Source: DTU015 sp964641455
GTDB taxonomy: Bacteria; Bacillota; Sulfobacillia; Fermentithermobacillales; Fermentithermobacillaceae
Length of the DNA: 28,928 bases
Direction of reading: 5' to 3'
Assembly (NCBI GenBank): GCA_964641455.1
Contig: CAZXLH010000029.1
Location: 1 to 28,928, forward strand
In this document: in pieces, positions 16,158 through 24,304 of the stretch
Layout: each line of letters begins with the position of its first letter
Numbering within the stretch: position 1 is the first letter of the stretch
Notes under the pieces: model-generated
What the model saw: the letters and a program-made list of their open reading frames with translations, nothing else
Told to the model about the DNA's origin: nothing
The model's database searches: none
Made by a program: the position numbers and the translations under genes

Positions 16158-16990
16158 CACTTGTCGCCTCCCTTTCCTTGGCGCTTAGTCATAAGCCATC
16201 CGATATTTCCAAGCACTATTAAGGCAATGAAGTACATATGGGCAAAAGACTCTGCCCCAAGGCCCGACATTCCTGAACCGGGCTCACCAAGCAGGGTTTC
16301 ATACTCGGCCGCGAATCTCAATCCGGATCCGACCCCAACAAGCTGCCCCGCCTGATAGTACGGCATGGCTGATGGCATCATCACTTGTGAAACCACAGTA
16401 GCAACCGGTGTCCCGTGAGGTATGTGAACTTGCCTGATCCAGCCAAGAGGCCCAAGCCCTCCTGCAGAATCCTGGATTATGATTTTGGCTTCTTTTGCCG
16501 AAGATATCTCATTCATAAGAGGTAATTCGCTTATGGGAGTTCCCGAATAATCTTTGGCAACAGTCTTTTCAAAGCTTTCTGCCAGTGCGGTTATGGCCTG
16601 TTCTTCACCTGGAACAAATCCCAGGTCAACCATATCCACACCATATTCTTTTCCGGCATCTCTGTAGAGATCTACCAGTTTCCTATTGAAAACCGGTGCT
16701 TCAGCTGTGTTGCCAAAAAAGACAGCTTTTATATCATTTTTTATAAGGTGTTTGGTTATGGCCACAAACGGAGGGTGCAACTCTCCCATGGTACTTGCAG
16801 AATACTCAACTGCCATCACCACAATATCGCCTGCTTCAAGTGTTTCCACAAAATCGTAGATGCTGCGGTGGTGATCGGTAATATTAACAGATAACGACAT
16901 TGGCACTAAAGTCGGAATTACGGTAATTACAACAAAAAACAAGTACACGAAACGCCTGTCCATGTTGTGAAGTTTTTCCCAGATAGTCAT
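16157..16990 (-). CDS. Module A, P3: double-anchored protein with extracytoplasmic domain
   Basis: 277 residues. The N-terminal membrane segment (about 14-35) follows a basic start and the C-terminal one (about 245-267, FIALIVLGNIGW) is followed by a basic tail (TKRQGKGGDK). By the positive-inside rule, the ~210-residue middle domain faces outside. Its paralogue is at 24294-25139. Shared landmarks: EL.P...A...HL, DxVxLGxxxGEE, a DY..TP..(E/D)LP(L/I)M stretch, W(I/V)RQVxxP, QAGQ, GLRxxAEYExL and LGNIG. No known enzyme motif or Walker box is seen. The ATG at 16990 is preferred to that at 16996 because AAAGGGGG is then 7 nt away and the N-terminus lines up with the paralogue. Confidence 0.75.
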   Translation of the reverse strand: MTIWEKLHNMDRRFVYLFFVVITVIPTLVPMSLSVNITDHHRSIYDFVETLEAGDIVVMAVEYSASTMGELHPPFVAITKHLIKNDIKAVFFGNTAEAPVFNRKLVDLYRDAGKEYGVDMVDLGFVPGEEQAITALAESFEKTVAKDYSGTPISELPLMNEISSAKEAKIIIQDSAGGLGPLGWIRQVHIPHGTPVATVVSQVMMPSAMPYYQAGQLVGVGSGLRFAAEYETLLGEPGSGMSGLGAESFAHMYFIALIVLGNIGWLMTKRQGKGGDK

Positions 16991-17003
16991 ATCCATACCC
17001 CCT

Positions 17004-17624
17004 TTATGAGCCGGTTCCGGATGTACGCTCTAACCCGATAAGAATTCGCATAGAGTGCACAAACGCACCCAAGGCAGCTCCAATAATAATACCTCGCTGA
17101 CCGGATATATTGACCACATCCATCAGCCAATCGAATATAGCCACTACTCCAGGTGCATATTGCTCACCAAAAGGCACCTGCGAAATGAGGGCAATGATTA
17201 TGACACAAATCATGACTACAGAACTTACATTTTTAATGCGCAAGCACCTGGCTCCGGCAGAAATTATGCTGAAGCAAAGTATGCTGAACATTGTAGTTCC
17301 TGCAGGCCCGATAACAACGTCATACATTCTGTTAAATAGGTCACTGTTAGTTCCGATACCTATACCTACTGCTGCAAAAAGAACCATTGTCGCAATAGTA
17401 AATACACTTCCGTACCACGCCTTGTTTTTTTGCCGGATACTCCTGGCATGCATGGTAAGAATGTTTACAGAACCTAATCCGAGGGCAAATGCTTCGATTA
17501 TTATTGCCCACGTTTTTACTTCAGCAGCTGCATTCTTAATCCCGGGCACATCTAAGAACCATTCTGCGATCATCAAAAGTCCAACGGCTGCGGTAATCAA
17601 AAGCGGCCCAGTTTTTGATCTCAT
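17004..17624 (-). CDS. Module A, P2: six-helix membrane protein of unknown function
   Basis: 206 residues with six hydrophobic segments. It is the paralogue of the 205-residue protein at 25156-25773. Shared positions: a D(V/M)P.I(K/N)N loop after helix 1, a (S/A)(V/I)N(I/V)(L/I)T stretch ending helix 2 followed by basic residues, a GIG(I/L) motif in helix 3, and QRG(I/L)(I/L) opening helix 6, which ends R(I/A)(I/L)xG. No known transporter family is recognised. ATG with a strong ribosome binding site (GGGGAGGGC). It starts 15 nt after the P1 stop, and the P3 start follows 13 nt after its own stop, so the module is one transcription unit. Confidence 0.75.
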   Translation of the reverse strand: MRSKTGPLLITAAVGLLMIAEWFLDVPGIKNAAAEVKTWAIIIEAFALGLGSVNILTMHARSIRQKNKAWYGSVFTIATMVLFAAVGIGIGTNSDLFNRMYDVVIGPAGTTMFSILCFSIISAGARCLRIKNVSSVVMICVIIIALISQVPFGEQYAPGVVAIFDWLMDVVNISGQRGIIIGAALGAFVHSMRILIGLERTSGTGS

Positions 17625-17639
17625 CGGCCTTGCCCTCCC

Positions 17640-18422
17640 CTAGTTTCCATATTTGACCAACACATCAGCAATGAAATTTACATCGAACGTCCGTAATACG
17701 CAACCCACAATCACAGTGAACATACAAAGCAGTTTTACGTAGTCCTGGGCTTTCAGGCATCCCAGAGCTGAGGGGTCCCTGGACAGGTAAGCATCTGCCG
17801 CAAACATTTCTTCACCAATTAACACATAGTCACATGCAATTACAAAATACTGTAGCTGATACATTCGGGATGTGCCGCCTATTTGGATTGCTCCGGTAGT
17901 GGCAGCGGTCTCAGCAAGCAGCAACGCTTCTGCGTAAAACGCACCTATTTCAATATTGGCAGCTACTTCCTCCCTCCGCATAAGTTCCATAGCGCCGGCA
18001 GCATATGCAAACTGCACCGGGGAAATAAACCGCACTGAATCTGCCCTATAGTTTTCAAGCTTACCTGCATCTGCATAACCTTGTTTCACCATTTCTTGAG
18101 AAATGGGAAATACCAAAGGCTGCATTACAGTGTTAATTAACTTGCAGTCATATTGGGCACACAATTTTGCGGTATACGATAGAATTCGGAGGCCTGCCAT
18201 AGTCTGGGGAGCAAACTCATCTGTTACTTTACCAATTCCTGTAGAATAATGAAGCGGCCGGCCTAATTCAGTCGCTCTGCCGACCGCTTCCTTTATGGCT
18301 TCAAGTGCTTCTATGCGTCTAACCTGAGGAAGTTCTTCCTTTGCTTTGGACATTGAATAGAATATCAATGCTGTAAAACCTAGCATGAATACAAATGTAA
18401 TAGATTTGCTTATTATAAACAA
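17640..18422 (-). CDS. Module A, P1: membrane-anchored cytoplasmic-domain protein, possibly DUF6754-like
   Basis: 260 residues from a TTG start. One N-terminal membrane segment (about 5-25) is followed by basic residues and a ~190-residue domain that by charge should be cytoplasmic, then a C-terminal membrane segment. The paralogue at 25785-26564 (259 residues) shares GRATE(L/M)GRP(L/V)H(Y/F)S(T/S)G and a run from IGGT through YQ, FV.ACD, FA..AYLS.DP and LG....QD; over that run I count 27 identities in 51 positions. I believe this resembles proteins labelled DUF6754, from memory only. The TTG at 18422 is chosen because GGGGAGGG is 8 nt upstream and the N-terminus (MFIISKSITF) then lines up with the paralogue's (MFVDGRVFSF). 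An ORF extends in frame to 18524 without support. Confidence 0.72.
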   Translation of the reverse strand: MFIISKSITFVFMLGFTALIFYSMSKAKEELPQVRRIEALEAIKEAVGRATELGRPLHYSTGIGKVTDEFAPQTMAGLRILSYTAKLCAQYDCKLINTVMQPLVFPISQEMVKQGYADAGKLENYRADSVRFISPVQFAYAAGAMELMRREEVAANIEIGAFYAEALLLAETAATTGAIQIGGTSRMYQLQYFVIACDYVLIGEEMFAADAYLSRDPSALGCLKAQDYVKLLCMFTVIVGCVLRTFDVNFIADVLVKYGN

Positions 18423-18519
18423 ATCATGATACCCTCCCCTCATCTTAAATGCTGCATTTGTGAGACTGTCGAAAAACAAGATTCCAACAAGATTTACTGG
18501 GTACCGGATACCTGTCTGA

Positions 18520-18688
18520 TACACTCCTTCCGAAATTAGATCCTAATATACTTTGGTCCGATATCGCTGCTCGTCCCCCCTTCTATAAGTCCTGATGGAC
18601 CTACACTCCAGTCAAGGATTAACTAATTCGGTAGACGCATATTCCGTAATCGGATATTCCGTAATAGCACAAAGTCTCGGAGTGTAGG
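18520..18688 (-). promoter_or_regulatory. Structured leader of module A with alternative base pairing
   Basis: The transcript expected from the promoter at 18694-18723 begins near 18687 and runs about 265 nt before P1. Its 5' end (minus strand 18688-18679) is complementary over 10 bp to 18609-18600, and over 8 bp to 18527-18520, so two mutually exclusive stems are possible. Between the first two arms is a 12-nt direct repeat (plus-strand ATATTCCGTAAT at 18639 and 18654), and a small GTCC/GGAC hairpin lies at 18589-18600. No known riboswitch is recognised. A function in attenuation is inferred. Confidence 0.35.
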
Positions 18689-18693
18689 TAATG

Positions 18694-18723
18694 TTATTCG
18701 CCGCCTCGCTTCCGAATTCCTTC
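18694..18723 (-). promoter_or_regulatory. Shared sigma-H-like promoter element, copy 2 (module A)
   Basis: On the minus strand: GAAGGAATTCGGAAG, then CGAATAA. GAAGGAATT-N14-CGAAT is a complete match to the Spo0H consensus RWAGGAWWT-N14-HGAAT. It lies about 270 nt before the module A start and is 16 nt identical to the element before module B. Confidence in a promoter is moderate; confidence in the shared sequence is high. Confidence 0.6.
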
Positions 18724-18902
18724 TGGATCTTTGCTGTTTTGCGCAAAATACAAAAAGTACTCTGTAAATTGCAGAGTAAAGGCAGGATTATAAGTCCGGA
18801 TGGCGAAGGTTTAATGTGTACTCTAAACGTCATATTTACGGAATTGTTTGGTGATTGAACGCATCAAGGCTTAGAGTAAATCCTTTTAAGGGGGTAGGTT
18901 AA

Positions 18903-20498
18903 TTGTACGATATTCTTATTAAGAACGGTAAAGTAATCGACGGTACCGGTAACCCTTGGTTCGAAGCAGATATAGGAATAAAAGGCGATACTGTGGCAGC
19001 CATTGGCAAGTTGTCAACCAAAGGTGCAAAAACAGTTATCGATGCCAAAGGTTTAGTAGTTTCGCCTGGGTTTATAGATATCCACGCCCACTCAGACCAT
19101 GAATTGTTAGTTGAAGGTGAAGGCCATTCTCACATTAGGCAGGGAGTCACTACAAACGTAATCGGCAATTGTGGAATCTCGGCAGCGCCTGTTTCTTCAG
19201 TCTCCCGCAAACACCAGGAAGCAGGAATAGCCAACCAATATCCGGACCTGGATCTGGACTGGTCATCTATGGGAGATTATCTTGCAAGGCTGGAAAAACA
19301 GGGCACAAGCCTAAATGTAGCTGCGCTGGTCGGCCAGGGGACGGTAAGAAACGCCGTTATGGGTTTCAAAGACGGGGCACCTAGTTCAGAAGAACTCAAT
19401 GAGATGCAAAACTTGGTCAAACAATCTATGGAACAGGGAGCGTTCGGCCTGAGTTCAGGGCTAATTTACGTTCCTGGATGCTATGCCTCGACTGAAGAGT
19501 TAATCAGTCTCGCCAAAGTAGCTGCCGAATATAACGGAAGCTATAACTCTCACATAAGAGGCGAAAATGATACTTTGCTGGATGCAGTTGCTGAAGCGAT
19601 AGAAATAGGGCGTAAAGCCAATATTCCGGTTCAAATATCCCACTTTAAGGCAATGGGCAGACACATGTGGGGCAAGAGCGCCGACGCACTTAAGATGCTG
19701 GAAGATGCACGCAAACAAGGCATCGACGTAACTTGCGACCAGTATCCATATAACGCTTCTGCTACCGGGTTAGGAGCTTATATGCCTCCATGGGTACATG
19801 TAGGCGGAACCGAATCTCTGATGGCTCGCCTGAAAGACACAGATACCCGTGCAAAGATCAAGCACGAGATCCTTAACGGGCTTCCTGGCTGGATAAGCCT
19901 TCACAAAGGTGTAGGCTGGGATAACACAGTTATCACATATTGCCGCAAACATGAACTCGAAGGCAAAACCGTGTCGGAAATAGCCAAAGAGCGCGGCAAA
20001 GACGACTTTGAAACAGCTTTTGACATCCTATTGGAATGTGAAGGCCAGGTTTCAGTGGTATATTTCACAATAGGCGATGAAGACATTGAAAGAATAATGA
20101 AGCACCCATTGACTATGATTGGCTCAGACTCATCTGCCATAGCTGTAGAAGGGCCTCTTGCAAGCGGCAAACCTCATCCAAGATCCTTTGGAACCTTTGT
20201 CAAAGTACTAGGACACTATGTACGTGAAAATAAGACCATTACTCTCCAAGACGCAATTAGAAAAATGACTTCTCTGCCTGCTCAGAAAATGCGTCTTTAC
20301 GATAGGGGCCTCCTGCTGCCAGGCATGAAAGCAGACGTGGTTGTCTTTGATCCGAGTACGGTAAACGAAAATGGCACCTATACTGAACCATTTGCATATC
20401 CGGACGGCATCGAATACGTAATCGTTAACGGCAAAGAGACTATAAGGCACGGCGAACACCTTGGCACAAAAGCAGGTAGGGTACTGAGGCCTAACTAA
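18903..20498 (+). CDS. D-aminoacylase (N-acyl-D-amino-acid deacylase), first copy
   Basis: 531 residues, amidohydrolase superfamily, close to the usual D-aminoacylase length. Metal-site residues are H61 and H63 (DIHAHSDHE), C90 in IGNCGIS (the zinc-bridging cysteine of the family), a histidine in ISHFKAMG and aspartate in IGSDSSA. Other family landmarks are DQYPYNAS, MPPWVHVGG and GKPHPRSFGTF. It removes N-acyl groups from D-amino acids in the cytoplasm; related enzymes accept N-carbamoyl or peptide-like substrates. TTG start preceded by AAGGGGGTAGG. It is divergent from module A (480-nt gap) and convergent with the second copy, with a terminator between. A TTTACGGAATT sequence at 18834 resembles boxes in the module A leader. 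Confidence 0.88.
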   Translation: MYDILIKNGKVIDGTGNPWFEADIGIKGDTVAAIGKLSTKGAKTVIDAKGLVVSPGFIDIHAHSDHELLVEGEGHSHIRQGVTTNVIGNCGISAAPVSSVSRKHQEAGIANQYPDLDLDWSSMGDYLARLEKQGTSLNVAALVGQGTVRNAVMGFKDGAPSSEELNEMQNLVKQSMEQGAFGLSSGLIYVPGCYASTEELISLAKVAAEYNGSYNSHIRGENDTLLDAVAEAIEIGRKANIPVQISHFKAMGRHMWGKSADALKMLEDARKQGIDVTCDQYPYNASATGLGAYMPPWVHVGGTESLMARLKDTDTRAKIKHEILNGLPGWISLHKGVGWDNTVITYCRKHELEGKTVSEIAKERGKDDFETAFDILLECEGQVSVVYFTIGDEDIERIMKHPLTMIGSDSSAIAVEGPLASGKPHPRSFGTFVKVLGHYVRENKTITLQDAIRKMTSLPAQKMRLYDRGLLLPGMKADVVVFDPSTVNENGTYTEPFAYPDGIEYVIVNGKETIRHGEHLGTKAGRVLRPN

Positions 20499-20521
20499 GA
20501 AGGTTCGTTGGCTACGACCGA

Positions 20522-20558
20522 AATTGAGGGGACGGAATTGCAATCCGTCCCCTCAATT
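20522..20558. terminator. Bidirectional terminator between the two D-aminoacylase genes
   Basis: A perfect 15-bp inverted repeat (AATTGAGGGGACGGA/TCCGTCCCCTCAATT, 7-nt loop) between convergent genes, with TGTTTAT on the right and A/T-rich flank on the left. Confidence 0.85.
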
Positions 20559-20564
20559 GTTTAT

Positions 20565-22148
20565 CTATCTTAATACCCGGCCAGAGCCGGCACTCACTTG
20601 TCCTTTTTCTACGGTGATCTTTCCATTGACTATTACGTAATCAATACCTTCAGGATAGCTTATAGGATTGGAATAGTCAGCTGTATCTATTATTGAATCA
20701 GGATCGAAAACAACAATATCTGCCTTAAAGCCAGGCTTGAGCCGGCCTCTGTCCTTAATCCCCAAAACACTTGCAGGTTTGCCGGTCATCTTATGAATAG
20801 CCGTTTCAAGGCTCATCACTTGCTTCTGTCTGGCATACCTACCCAATACTCTGGGAAAGGTTCCATACAACCTGGGATGAGGCTTAGCTCCCATAATACC
20901 ATCGGTACATACATTCTGATTCGGATGCTTCATTATGCGGACTATGTCCTCTTCCCTGCCGTAGAAGTGAACAATGCCGGCAGCATTCTCTTCTTCGACT
21001 AACAGATCGAAGGTTGCATCTAACGGTTGTTTGCCTCTCATTTGTCCGATTTCAACCAGGTTCTTGCCTACCACATCCTGGTTTTTATCGGTCTTAACAA
21101 AGGTAATGAATATCCCGTCCAGGCCTGACGACTGAACATAGTTATCCCATCCTGGAATACCTTCGAAAATATCCTTCTTTATCTTTTCACGCAGTTTCGG
21201 GTCTTTCAGCCTCTCAAGCACTTTATTCGAACCACCTTCGTGAACCCAAGGCGGTAGAATCACACTAAGCATAGTACTGCCGGCTACGTAAGGATATTGA
21301 TCAAAGGATACATCCAGGCCCAAATCAGCCCATCTGTCCAGTTTCTCAAAAATCACGTCTAATTTGTGCCAATTGCGGCTCCCGGCAACCTTGAAGTGGG
21401 AAAAATGGATCTGGCATTTGGATTGAGATGCTATAGTCATTATCTCTTCCATTGACTCGAGTATGTTATCTGATTCATTACGCTGGTGAGTCACCAATGG
21501 AACTCTGTTTGCTTTCAAAACCCGCCCTAAGTTGATGAATTCCTCAGTGCCGGCAAAACAACACGGTGGATACACCATACCTGTTGACATACCAAGAGCG
21601 CCTTCGGCGAGGCATTGCTCCAAAAGAGACTCCATTTGCTTCATTTCATCATTTCCAGGCTCTCTGTTGTCAAGCCCCATAACTGAAAGGCGGATATTGC
21701 CATGAGGTGCAAGGAACGCAACGTTAGGGCCAAGATTCATCGAATCTATACGATCAAGGTACTCTTTTACGCTTCGCCATTCCCACTTAACAGGATAATT
21801 GCCTTCCAATCCGTCCATTGTCTTCTTCCACGATGAAACATATTCATCACGTATGGGAGCCAAAGACATGCCATCCTGGCCTATTAGTTCAGTTGTAACA
21901 CCTTGCATGATCTTTGGCATAATCGCAGGCTCAGCCAGGGCAAGCAAGTCAGAATGGCTATGGGTATCGATAAACCCCGGTGAAACTGCTTTCCCTGTGG
22001 CATCAATAACGGCCCCGGATGTGGCGCCATCGAGCCGCTCTACTACTTCGATGCAATCTCCTTTAATTCCAACATCGGCTCTCTTGGGAGATGCACCGGT
22101 TCCATCAACAACGTATCCACCTTTTATGATCAGGTCATAATTTGCCAC
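20565..22148 (-). CDS. D-aminoacylase-family amidohydrolase, second copy (Asp variant)
   Basis: 527 residues, paralogous along its whole length to the gene at 18903-20498. It retains H63 and H65 (DTHSHSD), SHFKVAG, DQYPYVAGS, PPWVHEGG, the aspartate in CTDGIMG and KPHPRLYGTF. The position of the family's zinc-bridging cysteine is aspartate here (D92 in IGQDGMS), so metal content or substrate probably differ from the first copy. ATG start preceded by AGGAGG. It follows the beta-lactamase-like gene by 48 nt and is the last gene of the module B unit. N-acyl-D-amino acid or D-peptide-derived amide hydrolysis is the best guess; exact substrate unknown. Confidence 0.85.
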   Translation of the reverse strand: MANYDLIIKGGYVVDGTGASPKRADVGIKGDCIEVVERLDGATSGAVIDATGKAVSPGFIDTHSHSDLLALAEPAIMPKIMQGVTTELIGQDGMSLAPIRDEYVSSWKKTMDGLEGNYPVKWEWRSVKEYLDRIDSMNLGPNVAFLAPHGNIRLSVMGLDNREPGNDEMKQMESLLEQCLAEGALGMSTGMVYPPCCFAGTEEFINLGRVLKANRVPLVTHQRNESDNILESMEEIMTIASQSKCQIHFSHFKVAGSRNWHKLDVIFEKLDRWADLGLDVSFDQYPYVAGSTMLSVILPPWVHEGGSNKVLERLKDPKLREKIKKDIFEGIPGWDNYVQSSGLDGIFITFVKTDKNQDVVGKNLVEIGQMRGKQPLDATFDLLVEEENAAGIVHFYGREEDIVRIMKHPNQNVCTDGIMGAKPHPRLYGTFPRVLGRYARQKQVMSLETAIHKMTGKPASVLGIKDRGRLKPGFKADIVVFDPDSIIDTADYSNPISYPEGIDYVIVNGKITVEKGQVSAGSGRVLR

Positions 22149-22196
22149 TGAAATCCTCCTTTGCCAATTATGAATTCATTACTATCCAGCACAATG

Positions 22197-23597
22197 CTAA
22201 GCTTTCGGTACAATTCGCCCGCCTAAACCTATTGCCCACAATTCGTCGTTTTCATCAAACAGGAAATCAATTTCTGACTCCCGCCCATCTACAATTGCCA
22301 CAGCCGTTTGACGTGAAGTAGTCCTTATGGGAGCAAGTGTTCCATCAAACTTCGCCACCAATTTATCTTCATCAACACTAATTTCAACCACTGAACCTTC
22401 ACCTGATTCAAATACTCCTTCTACTTTTTTAAGTTCCTCTGCCGGCCAATCTCTAAACTCAACCGGATCCGGAACGAAATCCACAGGCAAGCCTAATGCA
22501 CAGTTTAACGCTGCCTTCCATATTTCAGTAGCAGGAGCTCTGGTCAAATTGGTTAGCACTACTGCGCCAATATTGCTTTCGGGCACAAACCCTACCCTTG
22601 AAGCAATCCCTTTAAGGTTGCCGCCATGGGAGACCAAAGTGGCTCCTGAATACTCAGGCTCCACCATCAACCCATAGCCGTACCAGACGTTGCCACCGGA
22701 ACCGTAGAACTTATATCTCGGAGCAATGAGCTCAGAGATACCCTGTGAAGATACAATCTGAGAGCCTTGGAACTTTCCGTTGCCTATATACATTTTCACA
22801 AAGTTACTCAGATCCATTGCAGTTGACTTGATCCACCCACAGGATAAATACGGAGGCGCTATCTGCCAGTTAGGTGCGTGAAACACTTCTCCTTGGCCGT
22901 CCCGGCTGTAAAGCAAAGTTACATTATCAAGGGTATGCATTTGTTCGACGCTTAAGGTGCTCCTGTCCATCCCAAGAGGTTTAAATATGTTCTCCCATAC
23001 GTACCTGTCATAGGGTACGCCTGTTACTCTTTGTACAATAGCCCCCAGTAAAGCATAGGCATCATTTGAATAACTACAATATTTACCTGGCCCCGCCAAG
23101 ACCTCAAAATCGCCGCTTCGTAAATATTCCATTAGTTCTGCATAAGTATCAATCCGATCATACGAAGACGGCTCAGGAAGTTCGCGAGGTTCAATAGGAT
23201 CCCTGGGCGTATTTGGTATCATACAGTAACCTAATGCAGGCACCGGCGGGAGTCCGCTGGTATGGGTTAGAAAGTGATAGATAGTAACTGCATCTCCCTT
23301 GCCGTTGGGAAGATCAAAATCAGGCAAGTATTTCTTCACAGGATCACCGAGGTTAATCATTCCTTTTTCTGCAAGCTGCATAATAGCCACAGCTGTGAAG
23401 GACTTGGTAACAGAAGCAATGCCGAAAATTGTATCAGGAGTAACCGGTATCTTTTTCTTAACGTTTCGGTAACCAAAACCTTTTGCGTAAATAACTTTGT
23501 CGCCTTCAACCACTGTTACAGCAACACCCGGAATCTTCTTTTTTGCCATAACATCCTCGACGTATTTCTCAAACGAGGCACTGTTAAAACGTTTCAC
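22197..23597 (-). CDS. Serine hydrolase, class C beta-lactamase / MlrB-like family
   Basis: 466 residues. The N-terminal ~350 residues are a penicillin-binding-protein-like fold with nucleophile S62 and K65 (SVTK), Y176-x-N178 (YSN) and H324-G-G (SHGGN). This is the triad pattern of family S12 D-aminopeptidases, esterases and MlrB. The C-terminal ~100 residues form a beta-rich domain. No signal peptide, so it acts in the cytoplasm, which argues against a true beta-lactamase. It likely cleaves peptides or amides containing D- or unusual residues. GTG start with GGAGG 10 nt upstream. It follows module B after a hairpin and precedes a D-aminoacylase gene. Confidence 0.85.
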   Translation of the reverse strand: MKRFNSASFEKYVEDVMAKKKIPGVAVTVVEGDKVIYAKGFGYRNVKKKIPVTPDTIFGIASVTKSFTAVAIMQLAEKGMINLGDPVKKYLPDFDLPNGKGDAVTIYHFLTHTSGLPPVPALGYCMIPNTPRDPIEPRELPEPSSYDRIDTYAELMEYLRSGDFEVLAGPGKYCSYSNDAYALLGAIVQRVTGVPYDRYVWENIFKPLGMDRSTLSVEQMHTLDNVTLLYSRDGQGEVFHAPNWQIAPPYLSCGWIKSTAMDLSNFVKMYIGNGKFQGSQIVSSQGISELIAPRYKFYGSGGNVWYGYGLMVEPEYSGATLVSHGGNLKGIASRVGFVPESNIGAVVLTNLTRAPATEIWKAALNCALGLPVDFVPDPVEFRDWPAEELKKVEGVFESGEGSVVEISVDEDKLVAKFDGTLAPIRTTSRQTAVAIVDGRESEIDFLFDENDELWAIGLGGRIVPKA

Positions 23598-23626
23598 TTC
23601 TTCAAGCCTCCTTATTTACCATGCAT

Positions 23627-23665
23627 AAGTCCCTGTGCTTTCTCAGGCGAGAAGCACAGGGACTT
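23627..23665 (-). terminator. Hairpin between module B and the serine hydrolase gene
   Basis: AAGTCCCTGTGCTT(T)CTC (from 23627) pairs with GAGAAGCACAGGGACTT (23649-23665), a 17-bp stem with one bulge and a short loop. No strong U tract follows on the minus strand (ATGCATGG), so partial termination or mRNA processing is as likely as full termination. Its place matches that of the hairpin after module A. Confidence 0.5.
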
Positions 23666-23689
23666 TCATGGCTTTCACGGAATCCCGTT

Positions 23690-24304
23690 TTACGAGACTA
23701 CACCCAACCAATCTCTGACCAAAAACATGAACCGTACAATAAGTTTTGAAAGGAAACCTGCACTGGCGCTGGCAAACGAAGCACCAAAACAGATCATCAT
23801 TGCCCATCTTCCAACAGTTGGCAAGTGGCGCAACGGCCCAACAAGCTTACCGGTGTAACGCTCAGTAAAGAAGAAGTATATTATAGTGCATATTACACTG
23901 ACTACCAAGACAATATTCCCTACACTGTTAAGTGGGATGAAAGTAGCTTTGATTTGATCAAGGAACTGTGCAACAATAGAACCCCGCAAACCAAGCCCTG
24001 CCGCTACGGCAACAATCAAAGCAGCCGAAGGTTTTGCAAGGCGCGCATATTTGTCAAAATACCTAGCGAACAAAAGGATTCCAAATAGGATTGGGATGAT
24101 TAGGGCATACTTGCCTTCTTGAATCATAGGTTTAAAGCCATTGTTAGATATTATCCTAAGCCCCATTATCACACTGTGTCCTACACCGATACCCATATAT
24201 GCACTGACTATAAGATTGTACACAGGGTTATCCTTAAAGAACACCATGCTGATAATTCCAAGTGTAAGAAACGCGGCAAGCCACGTTGTAAAATCAGTTG
24301 CCAT
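23690..24304 (-). CDS. Module B, P4: six-helix membrane protein of unknown function
   Basis: 204 residues with six hydrophobic segments, paralogous to 15558-16157. The loops are the best conserved parts: KDNP after helix 1, EGK before helix 3, RYFDKYARLAK between helices 3 and 4, GLGLR, and ATFIPLNSVGNI before helix 5. The ATG at 24304 is chosen because AGGAGGTG lies 7 nt upstream and the protein then starts like its paralogue; the reading frame runs open to 24364 inside P3. The start overlaps the end of the P3 gene by 11 nt, which implies coupling. No known family is recognised. Confidence 0.75.
   Translation of the reverse strand: MATDFTTWLAAFLTLGIISMVFFKDNPVYNLIVSAYMGIGVGHSVIMGLRIISNNGFKPMIQEGKYALIIPILFGILLFARYFDKYARLAKPSAALIVAVAAGLGLRGSIVAQFLDQIKATFIPLNSVGNIVLVVSVICTIIYFFFTERYTGKLVGPLRHLPTVGRWAMMICFGASFASASAGFLSKLIVRFMFLVRDWLGVVS

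Noticed and set aside
18423..18524. N-terminal extension of module A P1
   Set aside because: The paralogue lacks it, no ribosome binding site precedes it, and a strong one precedes the TTG at 18422.
18612..18833. Minus-strand ORF in the gap before module A
   Set aside because: It covers the promoter-like element and leader repeats, has no ribosome binding site and no similarity to anything recognised.
22197..23597. Antibiotic-resistance beta-lactamase
   Set aside because: The family motifs are shared with esterases and D-aminopeptidases; no signal peptide, and the context is peptide catabolism.
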